From NCBI GenBank assembly GCA_016865035.1, contig CP018227.1, positions 1,210,001 through 1,274,000 of the forward strand: a stretch of 64,000 nucleotides of DNA, given 5' to 3'. The DNA is from Kordiimonadales bacterium IMCC3096 (GTDB lineage: Bacteria; Pseudomonadota; Alphaproteobacteria; Minwuiales; Minwuiaceae). Below the pieces are notes generated by a model. It did not search any database. It had not been told where the DNA came from and worked only from the letters and a program-made list of their open reading frames with translations. A program made the translations under genes and the position numbers. Below are positions 1 through 8,819 of this stretch, piece after piece (within the stretch, counting starts at the first letter, position 1; each line of letters starts with the position of its first letter).

Positions 1-1266
1 TGGCGCGAACTGCTCCACATAGCGCGATGCCTCGCCGAACTCCCGCTCCAGGACGAACGGCTTGCTGCCAAAGCCGCGCGGCACATCGTAAACAGCGGCC
101 AGCAGACCCGACGGCTTGGCTGCATCACTCTCCAGCACCTCCTCGGTCCAGGCAGCGCGATCAAGATGCTTGTACAGCCCGGTGAAGGGCGCTTCCTTCA
201 GGGCCGTGTAGTCCTCGTAGAAACCCCACTCGAACGGATGGCTGTAGGTGTGGTGCGCCACCTCGACCTGCGGCAGTGCGAAGATCTCCCGCGCGAGCTG
301 CTGCGCTTCCGGATCACCCGACCATTCCGGGTCCAGGTCAGCCGCGATGGGGCCGACCGTGATCGGCAGGTCGGGATAGGGTGCGATGGCCTGCTCCAGT
401 ACAACCCGGGACGAATAGATCTGGTCCTTGCGGTATCCCTTCACCAGCGAGACGTTGCGCCAGCCGTCGCCGTCGATGTGGCTGAAGTAGATACGGCGGC
501 CGCTCAGGGTCGTGGTATCGGGCTTGGGCAGCTTGTCCGTGTCGAACACGCGACGGATGAAGGCAAAGGGGTTGATGTACCACTGGGTCCTGAAGAAGAC
601 CGGATCACGATAATTGACCCAGCCGATCTCCCCGAAGCCACCATTGTCCGATGTGACGACGACATCGCTGGTCGACCCATCCTGTTTCCGGCGGACACGC
701 AGGTGGGACGTACCGACCCCCTCCACGACCTCATAGCGCTCGTGCGGTGGCAGCTTTCCGGCCATCACCCGTTCGAAATCCACCATGTCGGGATCGCGCA
801 TCACAACTTCGGTATCGAAGGTGACATTCGTCCATTCACCCAGGATGCGTACGCCGATGCGCTCCAGAAAGCGGTTGGTCCTGGCGCGCGTCGGCACGGG
901 GGAACCGTCGTTGGCGCCGAGAAAGCCCATGTCGCCGAACGAGACGTACTTCTTGCCGGCAATGACCATCTCTTCGAGCCAGTCCAGGAAAGCCGCCGGC
1001 CGCCGGATGGCACCATTGTCGAACCAGGTGATCACACCGGCGATGGACGGGTCGGTCACGGCATCGAGGGGCAACGGATCCTCGATATCGTGATACTCCA
1101 GCTTCAGGCCCAGGTGGTTGAACGGCATCTCGGCCAGCATGTGCAGCGGATTGGACCGCAGTTCGTCGCCATTCTGGTTGTAGAAGGCGAGCACCGTCCG
1201 TGGCGCCTCAGCCGCGTTGGCGGTGAGGGTCAGAAGGGTGAACAGCATTGTGAGGATGAAACGCAA
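1..1266 (-). CDS. PelA-like polysaccharide deacetylase, exported (3' end outside window)
   Basis: An open frame reads leftward without a stop for 422 codons and leaves the window, so the C-terminus is missing. I chose the TTG at 1264-1266: it has a GGGGGAG ribosome site six bases upstream, while the ATG at 1246-1248 has none. The N-terminus is a short signal peptide (hydrophobic FILTMLFTLLTLTANAAEA). Near residue 262 is HIDGDGW and near residue 337 AHHTYSHPFEW. This pair of motifs is what I know from the NodB-fold deacetylase part of PelA-like proteins, with Asp and His metal ligands. The likely role is periplasmic removal of acetyl groups from an exopolysaccharide. Which polymer is unknown, because the neighbours lie outside the window. 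The next gene is divergent. Confidence 0.75.
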   Translation of the reverse strand, partial: MRFILTMLFTLLTLTANAAEAPRTVLAFYNQNGDELRSNPLHMLAEMPFNHLGLKLEYHDIEDPLPLDAVTDPSIAGVITWFDNGAIRRPAAFLDWLEEMVIAGKKYVSFGDMGFLGANDGSPVPTRARTNRFLERIGVRILGEWTNVTFDTEVVMRDPDMVDFERVMAGKLPPHERYEVVEGVGTSHLRVRRKQDGSTSDVVVTSDNGGFGEIGWVNYRDPVFFRTQWYINPFAFIRRVFDTDKLPKPDTTTLSGRRIYFSHIDGDGWRNVSLVKGYRKDQIYSSRVVLEQAIAPYPDLPITVGPIAADLDPEWSGDPEAQQLAREIFALPQVEVAHHTYSHPFEWGFYEDYTALKEAPFTGLYKHLDRAAWTEEVLESDAAKPSGLLAAVYDVPRGFGSKPFVLEREFGEASRYVEQFAP

Positions 1267-1407
1267 CCTACTCTCCCCCGTCACCAGGCAGTGACGGCAT
1301 CGTTTGTCTGCCCGAAGGCGAATCAGGATAACACAGGTCAATCAAGCAATTGCCATGCCGCGCATGATCTGTTTGGCTGGCCCGATCCGATGCGGAAGGA
1401 ACCAACC

Positions 1408-2841
1408 ATGCTGCGCGCCCTTGCCCCTGTAGCAGCCCTGTTGCTCAGTGTCGCCTTCATGCTGATGGGCAACGGCCTGCAATCGACCCTTCTGCCCATG
1501 CGCGCGCAGCTGGAAGCCTACAGTTCCGTCGAGATCGGTGTCCTGGGTTCCGCCTATTTCGTTGGCTTTGCGCTGGGTTGCTGGCGCGGGGCCATCCTGA
1601 TCCGCCGGGCCGGACACATCCGCACCTTCGCCGCTGTCGTCGCCATCTCCTCCACCTCCGCCCTTGTCCACGCCCTGGTGACCGAACCGATGGTCTGGTG
1701 GGCGGTCCGGCTGCTCTCCGGCGCCTGTGTCGCGATCCTGTTCATGGTCATCGAGAGCTGGCTGAACGAGAAATCCACGAACGAGACGCGTGGGCTGGTC
1801 TTCTCCGTCTATACCGCCATCAACCTGACAGTGATCTCGATTGGCCAGCTGATGATCGCCTTCGGCAACCCGGAAGGTTTCCCGCTGTTCCTGATGGCCT
1901 CGATCCTGATCTCCTGGGCCGCTGTTCCGGTGGCCATGACCAAATCGGAGAGTCCGGCACCGCCGGAACAGATCGGGGTCCGCATCCGCTACCTGCTGCG
2001 CCTGTCACCGGTGGGCTTCATCGGCAGTTTCGTCGTCGGTGTCACCAATGGCGCATTCTGGGCGCTGGCACCTGTCGTCGCACAGGGCGGCACCAGCAAT
2101 ACCGCACTGGCGGCCATCTTCATCGCCGTGGCCGTGATCGGCGGTGCCGCCGGTCAGTACCCGCTGGGCAAGATTTCCGACCGGATGGACCGGCGACGGC
2201 TGATCGTTGTCGTCGCCGGGCTCGCGGCCCTGTCGGGAATCGGGCTGGGGATATTCGGGGCGAGTGGCCAGACACTGCTGATGATCATCGGTTTCATCTT
2301 CGGCGTCTTCGCCTTCCCGCTGTATTCGCTGTGCGTCGCCCATGCCAACGACTTCGTCGAGGGCAAGAGCTTCGTGGAGGCGGCGAGCGGTCTGCTGCTG
2401 ACCTACGCCGCCGGGGCGGTCGTCGGCCCGATCCTGGCCTCCATCGTGATTTCCCAGGCCGGGACAGGCGGGCTGTTCTTCTTTACCGCGGCGATCCATG
2501 TGATCTTTGCCGGGTTTGTCATCCTCCGTATCCGCCGCCGGGATCCGGTGCCCGAGGCCGAGCGGGGCGATTTCGTCGAGGCTGCCACCGCAGGCCTGAC
2601 CATCCTGCCGATGGATACCGGCCTTTCGACCCAGGACGATTCGGAGGTGCCGGAGACCAGCGAGACCGGGGATGATGTCCCGGAAGGGTCAGGGGCTGAT
2701 GCCGATGGGGCTGATGCCGATGGGGCTGATGCCGATGGGGCTGATGCCGATGGGGCTGATGCGGACGGGATCGGGGAGCCGGAATCCGCCACGACGGATG
2801 ACGCGCAACCCGAAACCGGGGACGACGGCCGGAAACCCTGA
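1408..2841 (+). CDS. MFS permease, YcaD-like, with repetitive acidic C-terminal tail
   Basis: A 477-residue major facilitator protein with about 12 hydrophobic segments in the first 390 residues. It has the loop motif GKISDRMDRRR between two helices, typical of MFS domain 2. The frame stays open far upstream, but the ATG at 1408 is preceded by GGAAGGA at seven bases, and the upstream part is antisense to the deacetylase gene, so the start is well supported. After the last helix comes an acidic cytoplasmic tail of about 90 residues, including five GADAD units (see the repeat at 2692). The closest family I recognise is YcaD-like MFS permeases, whose substrates are mostly unknown. It converges with the efflux operon, leaving only four bases between the stop codons. 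Confidence 0.8.
   Translation: MLRALAPVAALLLSVAFMLMGNGLQSTLLPMRAQLEAYSSVEIGVLGSAYFVGFALGCWRGAILIRRAGHIRTFAAVVAISSTSALVHALVTEPMVWWAVRLLSGACVAILFMVIESWLNEKSTNETRGLVFSVYTAINLTVISIGQLMIAFGNPEGFPLFLMASILISWAAVPVAMTKSESPAPPEQIGVRIRYLLRLSPVGFIGSFVVGVTNGAFWALAPVVAQGGTSNTALAAIFIAVAVIGGAAGQYPLGKISDRMDRRRLIVVVAGLAALSGIGLGIFGASGQTLLMIIGFIFGVFAFPLYSLCVAHANDFVEGKSFVEAASGLLLTYAAGAVVGPILASIVISQAGTGGLFFFTAAIHVIFAGFVILRIRRRDPVPEAERGDFVEAATAGLTILPMDTGLSTQDDSEVPETSETGDDVPEGSGADADGADADGADADGADADGADADGIGEPESATTDDAQPETGDDGRKP
2692..2766 (+). repeat. Five tandem 15-bp units in the MFS tail
   Basis: The unit GGGGCTGATGCCGAT occurs four times exactly (2692-2751) and a fifth time with two changes at its end. It encodes GADAD repeats in the acidic tail. 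Units of 15 bp keep the frame, so copy number could vary by slippage without breaking the gene. Confidence 0.9.
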
Positions 2842-2845
2842 CCGC

Positions 2846-4423
2846 TCAGGCCGTCGCCGGTGCGGGCGCCGTCAGCGACCGTTTCCGTCCCCTGACCATG
2901 TGCCAGGCACCGAACAGTGCAATCAGGAAACTGAAGGCGCTGGCCTGGAACGAGACGTGGAACCCCTGCTGGCTGGCCTGCAACAGTACCGCACGGCTGA
3001 GATGCTCTGTCGCCACAGCGGCCTGCTGCACATCCGAGAGCCCGGCGGCAGCCGCTATCTCGGCGATCTGTGCCAGGTAGGCCTCCGTCACGTGATTGGA
3101 CGGTTCCTGTGTCGCTGCCAGCAGGTCCTGGAAGAACCCGGTCTGCTGATCCAGCAGGATGGCGAGCAGGTTGACGCCGAACGCCCCGCCGAGCTGGCGG
3201 GTGAAGTTCATGGTGGATGAGCCCTGTGCCAGCAGGTGCATGGGCAGCAGCCGCAGCGACCCGGCGCTGAGCGAGGGGAAGATGAAGCCCATGCCCATGC
3301 GGCTGATCATGATAAGCCCGGCCAGGGTGAGGAAGTCGGTGTTCACGTCCGCCGACGAGAGCAGATAGAAGGACAGGGCAAACAGGGTCAGCCCGAAACC
3401 GGTGATGTAGCCCGGCTCGTAACGGTCGGCCAGGCGGCCGGTGATCGGGATCAGGCAGATCATCGAGAGACCGGCTGGCACCAGCAGAAGGCCCGACTGG
3501 GTCGGGGTCAGTCCCTGGATCGTCTGCACGAACAGCGGGATCAGGTAGGTGGAGCCGAACAGGCCCGCGCCCAGCACGAAACTGATGATCCCGGCCCCGA
3601 TGAAGCCCGGTTGCAGGAAGATGCGGATCTGCAGCATCGGCAGCGGTGTTATCCGTTCCCACCACACGAAGATGACAAAGGCCGCACCGGCCAGGACGAA
3701 GCGGCCGATGACCCATGTGTCACGCCAGCCATCGATCTGGCCGTCCGTGAAGGCCGTCAGCAGGCTGATCAGGAATCCCACCAGCAGGCCGAATCCGATC
3801 CAGTCGAACTTCGGCCGCTCGTCCGCCGTGGCCCCCGACGGCAGGAAGATGGATGACAGCAGGATGCCGATCATGGCCATCGGCACCCCGGCAAAGAAGA
3901 CGTAGCGCCAGCCGAAGCCATCCACCAGCAGGCCGCCGATGAAAGGTCCCACCGCCGGGGCCATCACGACGCCGACGCCATAGAGGCCCATGGCCGTGCC
4001 GCGCTTTTCCGGCGGGAACACCTGATAGACGGAGACCATGGCCATGGGCTGGATCACGCCGGCGGCCGCCCCCTGCAGGATACGGCTGAGAATCAGGGCG
4101 TCGGTGGATGTGCTGAGACCGCCCAGCAGGCCACCCAGCAGGAACAGTCCCAGACAGAAAAGCATCGTTGCCCGCTGTCCGAAGGACTTCATGCACCAGT
4201 CCACCAGCAGCATCGTTCCGGTCATCGAGGCCAGGAAGCCCGTGGAAAGCCACTGGGCCGTGATCTGGTCGATACCGAAAGCGCCCATGATGTCAGGAAT
4301 GGCAACATTCACGATGGTGGCGGCCAGCACTGCCGAAATCGTCGTCGACATGGCCGTCAGCATGGCCAGCCAGCGATAGCCGGGGCCGAAACGCTGGAAA
4401 AGGACCTCAGTTGTTTCCGGCAT
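2846..4423 (-). CDS. emrB: DHA2 (EmrB/QacA-type) 14-helix drug efflux permease
   Basis: A 525-residue MFS protein of the DHA2 family, inner membrane. The helix-1 segment reads STTISAVLAATIVNVAIPDI, and ITAQWLSTGF follows, as in EmrB/QacA pumps. The motif-C-like run GVGVVMAPAVGPFIGG is also present, and hydrophobic segments support 14 helices. I take the ATG at 4423 as start; it overlaps the end of the upstream adaptor gene by 17 bp, which indicates translational coupling. With the HlyD-type adaptor encoded just upstream it should form a proton-driven EmrAB-like pump; an outer-membrane TolC would have to come from elsewhere. The substrate cannot be read from sequence. Confidence 0.88.
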   Translation of the reverse strand: MPETTEVLFQRFGPGYRWLAMLTAMSTTISAVLAATIVNVAIPDIMGAFGIDQITAQWLSTGFLASMTGTMLLVDWCMKSFGQRATMLFCLGLFLLGGLLGGLSTSTDALILSRILQGAAAGVIQPMAMVSVYQVFPPEKRGTAMGLYGVGVVMAPAVGPFIGGLLVDGFGWRYVFFAGVPMAMIGILLSSIFLPSGATADERPKFDWIGFGLLVGFLISLLTAFTDGQIDGWRDTWVIGRFVLAGAAFVIFVWWERITPLPMLQIRIFLQPGFIGAGIISFVLGAGLFGSTYLIPLFVQTIQGLTPTQSGLLLVPAGLSMICLIPITGRLADRYEPGYITGFGLTLFALSFYLLSSADVNTDFLTLAGLIMISRMGMGFIFPSLSAGSLRLLPMHLLAQGSSTMNFTRQLGGAFGVNLLAILLDQQTGFFQDLLAATQEPSNHVTEAYLAQIAEIAAAAGLSDVQQAAVATEHLSRAVLLQASQQGFHVSFQASAFSFLIALFGAWHMVRGRKRSLTAPAPATA

Positions 4424-5573
4424 CACCCGCACCGGGCTCACCGGTATCAATGACGACTTCAACCATCATGCCCGGACGCAACAGCGACCGTTGCCCCTGA
4501 ATGTCGATGCGAACCGGCACCCGCTGCGTCACCTTGGTGAAGTTGCCCGACGGGTTCGGATTGGGCAGCAGGGCGAACTGGCTGGTGGCCGCCGGGCCGA
4601 TCCAGGTGACACGGCCGGAAAGTTTCATGTCGGGATAGGCGTCAACGGTGATCGCAGCCGTCGAACCGACCGCGAAGCGGTTGATCTCGGTTTCCTTCAC
4701 GTTCGCCGCAACCCAGACATTCTCCGGATCATGCAGCATCAGCAGGCGCGTGCCGGGCCGGACATATTCGCCTTCCTCGACGAAGGTCCGGTCCACGATG
4801 CCGTTGATTCCGCTGATGATATCCAGATCGGAGAGCTGCACCTCATGCTGCTCCAGGCGCGCCTGCAAGGCTGCGGCCTCGGCGGTCAGGGCGCTGAGTT
4901 CCTGTTCGATCACCGCGACCCGGATCTCCTCGGCCTCGACCTCGCCCAGTTCCGCCTCGGCCTCCCGCACGGCGGCGCGCGCCTGCAGCAACTGCCGGTC
5001 GGCATTGGTGAAGGTGGTACGCAGCCCGTCCAGGCGCTGCGCCGCGATCACCTTGCGCTGGAACAGCTTCTCACCGCGCTTGAGTTCGGTCTCGGCGCTG
5101 GCGCGCGTGGCGCTGGCCGCATTCTCGGCGGCAACGGCGACATCGATATGGGCCTTCGCCACCTTCAGGGCGGAACTGTTGCGCCGGATGATCAGACTGC
5201 GCTCCGCCTCCAGCCGGGCCCGCTGGGCCACGATCCGGTCGATCTCCGCCCGCGCCTCCAGGATCCGCAAGCGCACGGTGCGCTTGTCCATGCTGACCAG
5301 CACCTGACCGGGTTTCACCAGATCGCCTGTCCCGACCTGCAGATCGACCACGCGCCCGGCCTCCTGCGCGCTGATCGTCACCATGTCGGAGGCGATACGG
5401 GAATCAATGATGAAGACATGCACCTGACGGTCATGGAACCACTTGGCACCGAACCACAGGCCCGCCCCCAGCACCACGGCCAGAACGACAAGGCGGACGA
5501 TGCGTCCGCGGCGGCCTTCGCGACGGCCACCCTGCTCCGACATGGTCAGTTCCGGGGTCGTGGGGGCGTTCAT
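4407..5573 (-). CDS. emrA: EmrA/HlyD-family periplasmic adaptor of efflux pump
   Basis: 388 residues. After a basic N-terminus, one membrane anchor lies at residues 27-43 (IVRLVVLAVVLGAGLWF). A lipoyl-like half (AGRVVDLQVGTGDLVKPGQVL), a long alpha-helical hairpin rich in Ala, Glu and Arg, and a beta-barrel domain with YVRPGTRLLMLHDPENVWV follow. This order is that of membrane fusion proteins of the EmrA type, which link an inner-membrane DHA2 permease to TolC across the periplasm. Its start overlaps the marR stop by four bases (ATGA) and its end overlaps the permease gene, so marR-emrA-emrB is one transcript. Confidence 0.9.
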   Translation of the reverse strand: MNAPTTPELTMSEQGGRREGRRGRIVRLVVLAVVLGAGLWFGAKWFHDRQVHVFIIDSRIASDMVTISAQEAGRVVDLQVGTGDLVKPGQVLVSMDKRTVRLRILEARAEIDRIVAQRARLEAERSLIIRRNSSALKVAKAHIDVAVAAENAASATRASAETELKRGEKLFQRKVIAAQRLDGLRTTFTNADRQLLQARAAVREAEAELGEVEAEEIRVAVIEQELSALTAEAAALQARLEQHEVQLSDLDIISGINGIVDRTFVEEGEYVRPGTRLLMLHDPENVWVAANVKETEINRFAVGSTAAITVDAYPDMKLSGRVTWIGPAATSQFALLPNPNPSGNFTKVTQRVPVRIDIQGQRSLLRPGMMVEVVIDTGEPGAGDAGNN

Positions 5574-6046
5574 GCGGCCCTGCCCTGAGCCGGTTCTCCG
5601 GCACTTTCGCCGTCGAGGCGTGCCCGCATGATGTCGAAGATCTCGGTACAGCGGGCAAGTTCGGCCGGCGCGAATCCTTCCGTCACTTCCTGGCGCAATC
5701 CGTCGGCTATGGCCTCGATCTCCGCCAGCACGGGGATCGCACGCTCCGTCAGATGAACTGTCTTGGCCCGGCGGTCACGGGGATCTGCCCGGCGCTGGAT
5801 CAGATCAGCCGCTTCGAGCGAATTCAGCAGGCGCACCAGAGTCGGTCCCTCGATCCCGATATGATCGGCAAGCTGGGTCTGCTGCATGCCGTCACCACCG
5901 CGCGCGATCTGCAGCAATGCCGTCCAGCGCGCCTGGGTCAGTCCGGTTGACCGCAGGCGCTGATCCAGCTTCCACCGCCAGCGACGCGACATGCGCACCA
6001 TGGCCAGCGCGAAGCCGATCCTGATCTCGTCTTCCTGTGTGCTCAT
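5570..6046 (-). CDS. MarR-family regulator of the efflux operon
   Basis: 158 residues with a winged helix-turn-helix: LADHIGIEGPTLVRLLNSLEAADLIQRRADPRDRRAKTVHLT covers the recognition helix and the DxRxxR wing characteristic of MarR proteins. As the first gene of the operon, with a palindrome just before its start codon (6055-6068), it is most simply an autorepressor that releases DNA when a pump substrate binds. That role is inferred from the family and the position. Four-base overlap with emrA. Confidence 0.88.
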   Translation of the reverse strand: MSTQEDEIRIGFALAMVRMSRRWRWKLDQRLRSTGLTQARWTALLQIARGGDGMQQTQLADHIGIEGPTLVRLLNSLEAADLIQRRADPRDRRAKTVHLTERAIPVLAEIEAIADGLRQEVTEGFAPAELARCTEIFDIMRARLDGESAGEPAQGRAA

Positions 6047-6054
6047 CGGAAATC

Positions 6055-6068
6055 ATTAGCAAGCTAAT
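6055..6068. promoter_or_regulatory. Candidate MarR operator
   Basis: A perfect inverted repeat, ATTAGC-AA-GCTAAT, ends nine bases upstream of the marR start codon at 6046. MarR dimers commonly bind AT-rich palindromes at this position. The region is AT-rich compared with the surrounding coding DNA, which fits a promoter/operator. Confidence 0.6.
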
Positions 6069-6142
6069 CAATTTTCACCAATGCGTTTCACCGGCACCGG
6101 CCATGCGGACTTCCGACACCTGGGAGTCACCGTTGCAGGCCT

Positions 6143-8107
6143 TCACCCGGCATCGACGGACATCAGCAACGTGCGGGGTGCGACCTGCGCGCCTTCCTCG
6201 ACCGTCACTTCCGTGACCTTGCCGGATGCGCCCGCGACGATCTCGTGCTCCATCTTCATCGCTTCCAGGATCGCGACCACCTGGCCCTTCTTCACCTGGT
6301 CACCCGTCTTCGCCAGCAGTTTCAGCACCCGCCCGTTCATGGGTGCCGCGATGGCACCATCGCTGTCCGCCGCCGCTGCCGCGCGGTCCCGCCACGTGGT
6401 CTCCTCCGCAATCAGATCCGCCCTTTCGGTCTGCAGGTGCAGCCGGTCATCCACGATGGCGAAGATGGCACGATGGCTGGCCCCGTCCTGACGCCAGACA
6501 ATCTCGCCCTCACCGAAGCAGCAGCCGTCAAACGCCAGGGACGCCTCGCCGATACTCACCTGGCAATCATCTCCACCGTGCCAGATCACGGACAGTTCCG
6601 TGCTCTCCCCAGCCACCTCCAGCACCATCGGGCTGCGGGGGGTCTGGCCGGAACTGCGCCAGCCCTGCCAGGCGGGCGGCACATCGCCGAGATGGTGACG
6701 GAACAGGATCACCGCGGCGAGAGCCAGATCCGCATCCGTCGCTTCCGCATGGGCCAGACTGGCCTTGGGAAACTCGGTCTCGATGAAGGCCGTTGTCGCA
6801 CCGCCCGCGGCGAAGGTGGCATTCTCCAGCGCATCGATCAGAAAGCGACGGTTGGTCTCCAGCCCCAGCAGCTCGGTCCGGCGCAAGGCGTTCGCCAGAC
6901 GGATGCGCGCCGTATCCCGGTCCGGTCCATGCGCCATGATCTTGGCGATCATCGGATCATAGAACGGTGTGATCTCCTGCCCCTCCGACAGGCCGGCATC
7001 GACACGCACACCCTCTCCCTCCGGCACCCGCCAGCGGTGGGCAGTGCCGGTGCGCGGCAGGAATCCCTTGGCCGGACTCTCGGCATAGAGCCGGACCTCG
7101 ATGGCATGCCCGCTCAGGCTCACCTGTTCCTGCGTCAGCGGCAGTTCGGCACCTTCCGCCACCCGGATCTGCCATTCGACAAGGTCGGTGCCGGTGATCA
7201 TCTCCGTTACCGGATGCTCCACCTGCAGGCGGGTGTTCATCTCCAGGAAATAGAAGGCCCCACTCTCGTCCAGCAGGAACTCCACGGTGCCCGCTCCGCG
7301 ATAGCCGATGGACTTCGCAGCCTGCACGGCCGCCTCCCCCATGGCCGCGCGGATCTCCGGCGTCACGGCAGGGCTCGGCGCTTCCTCGATCACCTTCTGG
7401 TGGCGGCGCTGGACGGAGCAGTCACGCTCCCCCAGGTGAATGACGTTGCCATGGGAATCCGCAAAGACCTGGATCTCCACATGCCGGGGCCGCACCACCG
7501 CACGCTCCAGGATCAGGCGATCATCGCCGAAGGCATTCTTCGCCTCCGACCGCGCGGTCTTCAGCGCCCGCTCCAGCTTCGCCGGATCGTCGACCAGACG
7601 CATGCCGCGCCCGCCGCCACCGGCACTGGCCTTCACCATCAGCGGGAAACCGATCCGTTCCGCCTCGGCCAGCAGGCGGGCGTCGTCCTGCTCCGCATCC
7701 TGATAGCCCGGCACACAGGGCACGCCCGCGTCGATCATGCGCAGCTTCGACCGCGCCTTGTCCCCCATCAGGTCAATCGCCTCGATGGGGGGGCCGACAA
7801 AGGTCAGCCCCGCATCGGCACAGGCGCTGGCAAACCCGGCGTTCTCGCTCAGGAAGCCATAGCCGGGATGCACGGCATCCGCCCCGCTTGCCGCCACTGC
7901 CGCCAGTATCCGTTCCACGGAAAGATAGCTCTCGCCCACGGGGGCCGGGCCGATCAGGACGGCCTGATCCGCCATAGCCACGTGCGGCGCGCCGGTATCG
8001 GCGGCCGAATGCACGGCCACGGTTCGAATTCCCAGCCGCTTCGCGGTGCGAATGACCCGACAGGCGATCTCGCCACGGTTGGCAACCAGCAAGGTCCGGA
8101 TCGTCAT
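6143..8107 (-). CDS. Biotin-dependent acyl-CoA carboxylase alpha subunit (biotin carboxylase + BCCP)
   Basis: 654 residues from the ATG at 8107 (GGGAGGG five bases upstream; an in-frame TTG at 8122 lacks a good site). Domains in order: biotin carboxylase N-domain (LLVANRGEIACRVIRT), ATP-grasp with the glycine-rich loop KASAGGGGRGM, the carboxylase motif EMNTRLQVEHPVTE, a linker domain, and a C-terminal biotinyl domain with EAMKMEHE, whose Lys carries biotin. It carboxylates biotin with ATP and bicarbonate for a partner carboxyltransferase. Length and layout fit 3-methylcrotonyl-, propionyl- or geranyl-CoA carboxylase alpha subunits. I cannot choose among them because no beta subunit is adjacent. 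An isovaleryl-CoA-dehydrogenase-like gene lies 33 kb away, so leucine breakdown is possible. Confidence 0.9.
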   Translation of the reverse strand: MTIRTLLVANRGEIACRVIRTAKRLGIRTVAVHSAADTGAPHVAMADQAVLIGPAPVGESYLSVERILAAVAASGADAVHPGYGFLSENAGFASACADAGLTFVGPPIEAIDLMGDKARSKLRMIDAGVPCVPGYQDAEQDDARLLAEAERIGFPLMVKASAGGGGRGMRLVDDPAKLERALKTARSEAKNAFGDDRLILERAVVRPRHVEIQVFADSHGNVIHLGERDCSVQRRHQKVIEEAPSPAVTPEIRAAMGEAAVQAAKSIGYRGAGTVEFLLDESGAFYFLEMNTRLQVEHPVTEMITGTDLVEWQIRVAEGAELPLTQEQVSLSGHAIEVRLYAESPAKGFLPRTGTAHRWRVPEGEGVRVDAGLSEGQEITPFYDPMIAKIMAHGPDRDTARIRLANALRRTELLGLETNRRFLIDALENATFAAGGATTAFIETEFPKASLAHAEATDADLALAAVILFRHHLGDVPPAWQGWRSSGQTPRSPMVLEVAGESTELSVIWHGGDDCQVSIGEASLAFDGCCFGEGEIVWRQDGASHRAIFAIVDDRLHLQTERADLIAEETTWRDRAAAAADSDGAIAAPMNGRVLKLLAKTGDQVKKGQVVAILEAMKMEHEIVAGASGKVTEVTVEEGAQVAPRTLLMSVDAG

Positions 8108-8509
8108 CTGCGCCCTCCCCAAGGCCGTCGTGAGCTACCCCGGGGAAGCTAGAACAATGTTCTGCCGTCGGGAAGCCTCCGTAACGCATAGGCGACCTCA
8201 CCACGCCAAAATGGATGACATCGAAAATGATGAGAAAAAATTCTCAAAAGACAGATTTCTAACGAAATCAATCAAATTTCATAACTATTGCCGCGCAAAG
8301 TCAACATTACATTATCAATAATATTACTGTTTCTGAAAGTTGTATTTCCCATCACTATTGTTCGAAGTTGGCGCAAGCCTGCCAACGGCGCCAGATCGAC
8401 GGCCTCAAAATCACTGATTACCAGCTCCTGCAAACTCTTCAATGCGGCAAGAGCGCTGATATCCAACAGTCGATTGCCTGCGATAGAGAAACTCTTCAGA
8501 TCAATCAAG

Positions 8510-8641
8510 TTGCCGAGAGCCGTCAGGTCACTCACCTGGTTTGCCTGCACCCTTAGGCTGGTGAGGCTGGTGAGGTTGCCGAGAGCCGTCAGGTCACTCA
8601 CCTGATTTGCGTGCACCGTGAGGCTGGTGAGATGCCGCAAT
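8510..8641 (-). repeat. Tandem 66-bp duplication of one leucine-rich repeat
   Basis: Two adjacent 66-bp blocks (8510-8575 and 8576-8641) are nearly identical over their first ~55 bases. 66 bp is exactly one 22-residue LRR, seen as two consecutive QVSDLTALGNL units. The divergence is low, so the duplication is recent compared with the other repeats of this protein. Confidence 0.85.
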
Positions 8642-8734
8642 TCCTCAAGAGGTCGAATACTTGTTTGCTCAGGAAGCTTGAGACTTTCCAGATTGTCCAA
8701 ACCAGCAAGGTGAGCTCCCCACCTAAGCATATCA

Positions 8735-8742
8735 AAATTTGT
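8735..8742. repeat. Target-site duplication, left copy
   Basis: AAATTTGT immediately outside the left inverted repeat. The same eight bases follow the right end at 10738-10745. Eight bases is the duplication length known for the IS1595 family. Confidence 0.93.
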
Positions 8743-8765
8743 GGGGTCTATCCCCTCAGCATACG
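8743..8765. repeat. Left terminal inverted repeat of the IS1595 element
   Basis: Starts GGGGTCTATCCCCT, then diverges for three bases and shares CATACG again with the reverse complement of the right end. The first 14 bases are identical to the other terminus. Confidence 0.9.
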
Positions 8766-8819
8766 TAACGATTGACGCGGTTGCGTGACCGTGACAGCCT
8801 TCCCGGATAAGGGGAGGGA

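Larger units (their letters stand above)
8272..8742 (-). pseudogene. LRR protein, C-terminal fragment separated by IS insertion
   Basis: The rest of the gene that starts at 11810. From the target site (FDMLRWGAHLAGL) it encodes about 155 residues containing InlA-like 22-residue leucine-rich repeats with the pattern LTSLTVHANQVSDLTALGNL, then the natural stop at 8272. It has no start codon or ribosome site of its own. The open frame continues into the transposon only by chance, to an ATG at 8943. Joined to the N-terminal fragment after removing the element and one 8-bp duplication it gives an uninterrupted 511-residue frame. The base composition is clearly AT-richer than the flanking genes, suggesting acquisition by transfer. 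Confidence 0.88.

Noticed and set aside
166-1407. Long open frame that would extend the MFS protein by about 400 residues at its N-terminus
   Set aside because: It is antisense to the deacetylase gene, has no recognisable domain, and a ribosome site with a transmembrane start sits at 1408.
2692-2766. CRISPR-like array
   Set aside because: Units are 15 bp, directly adjacent, without spacers and in frame inside a coding region; no cas genes in the window.
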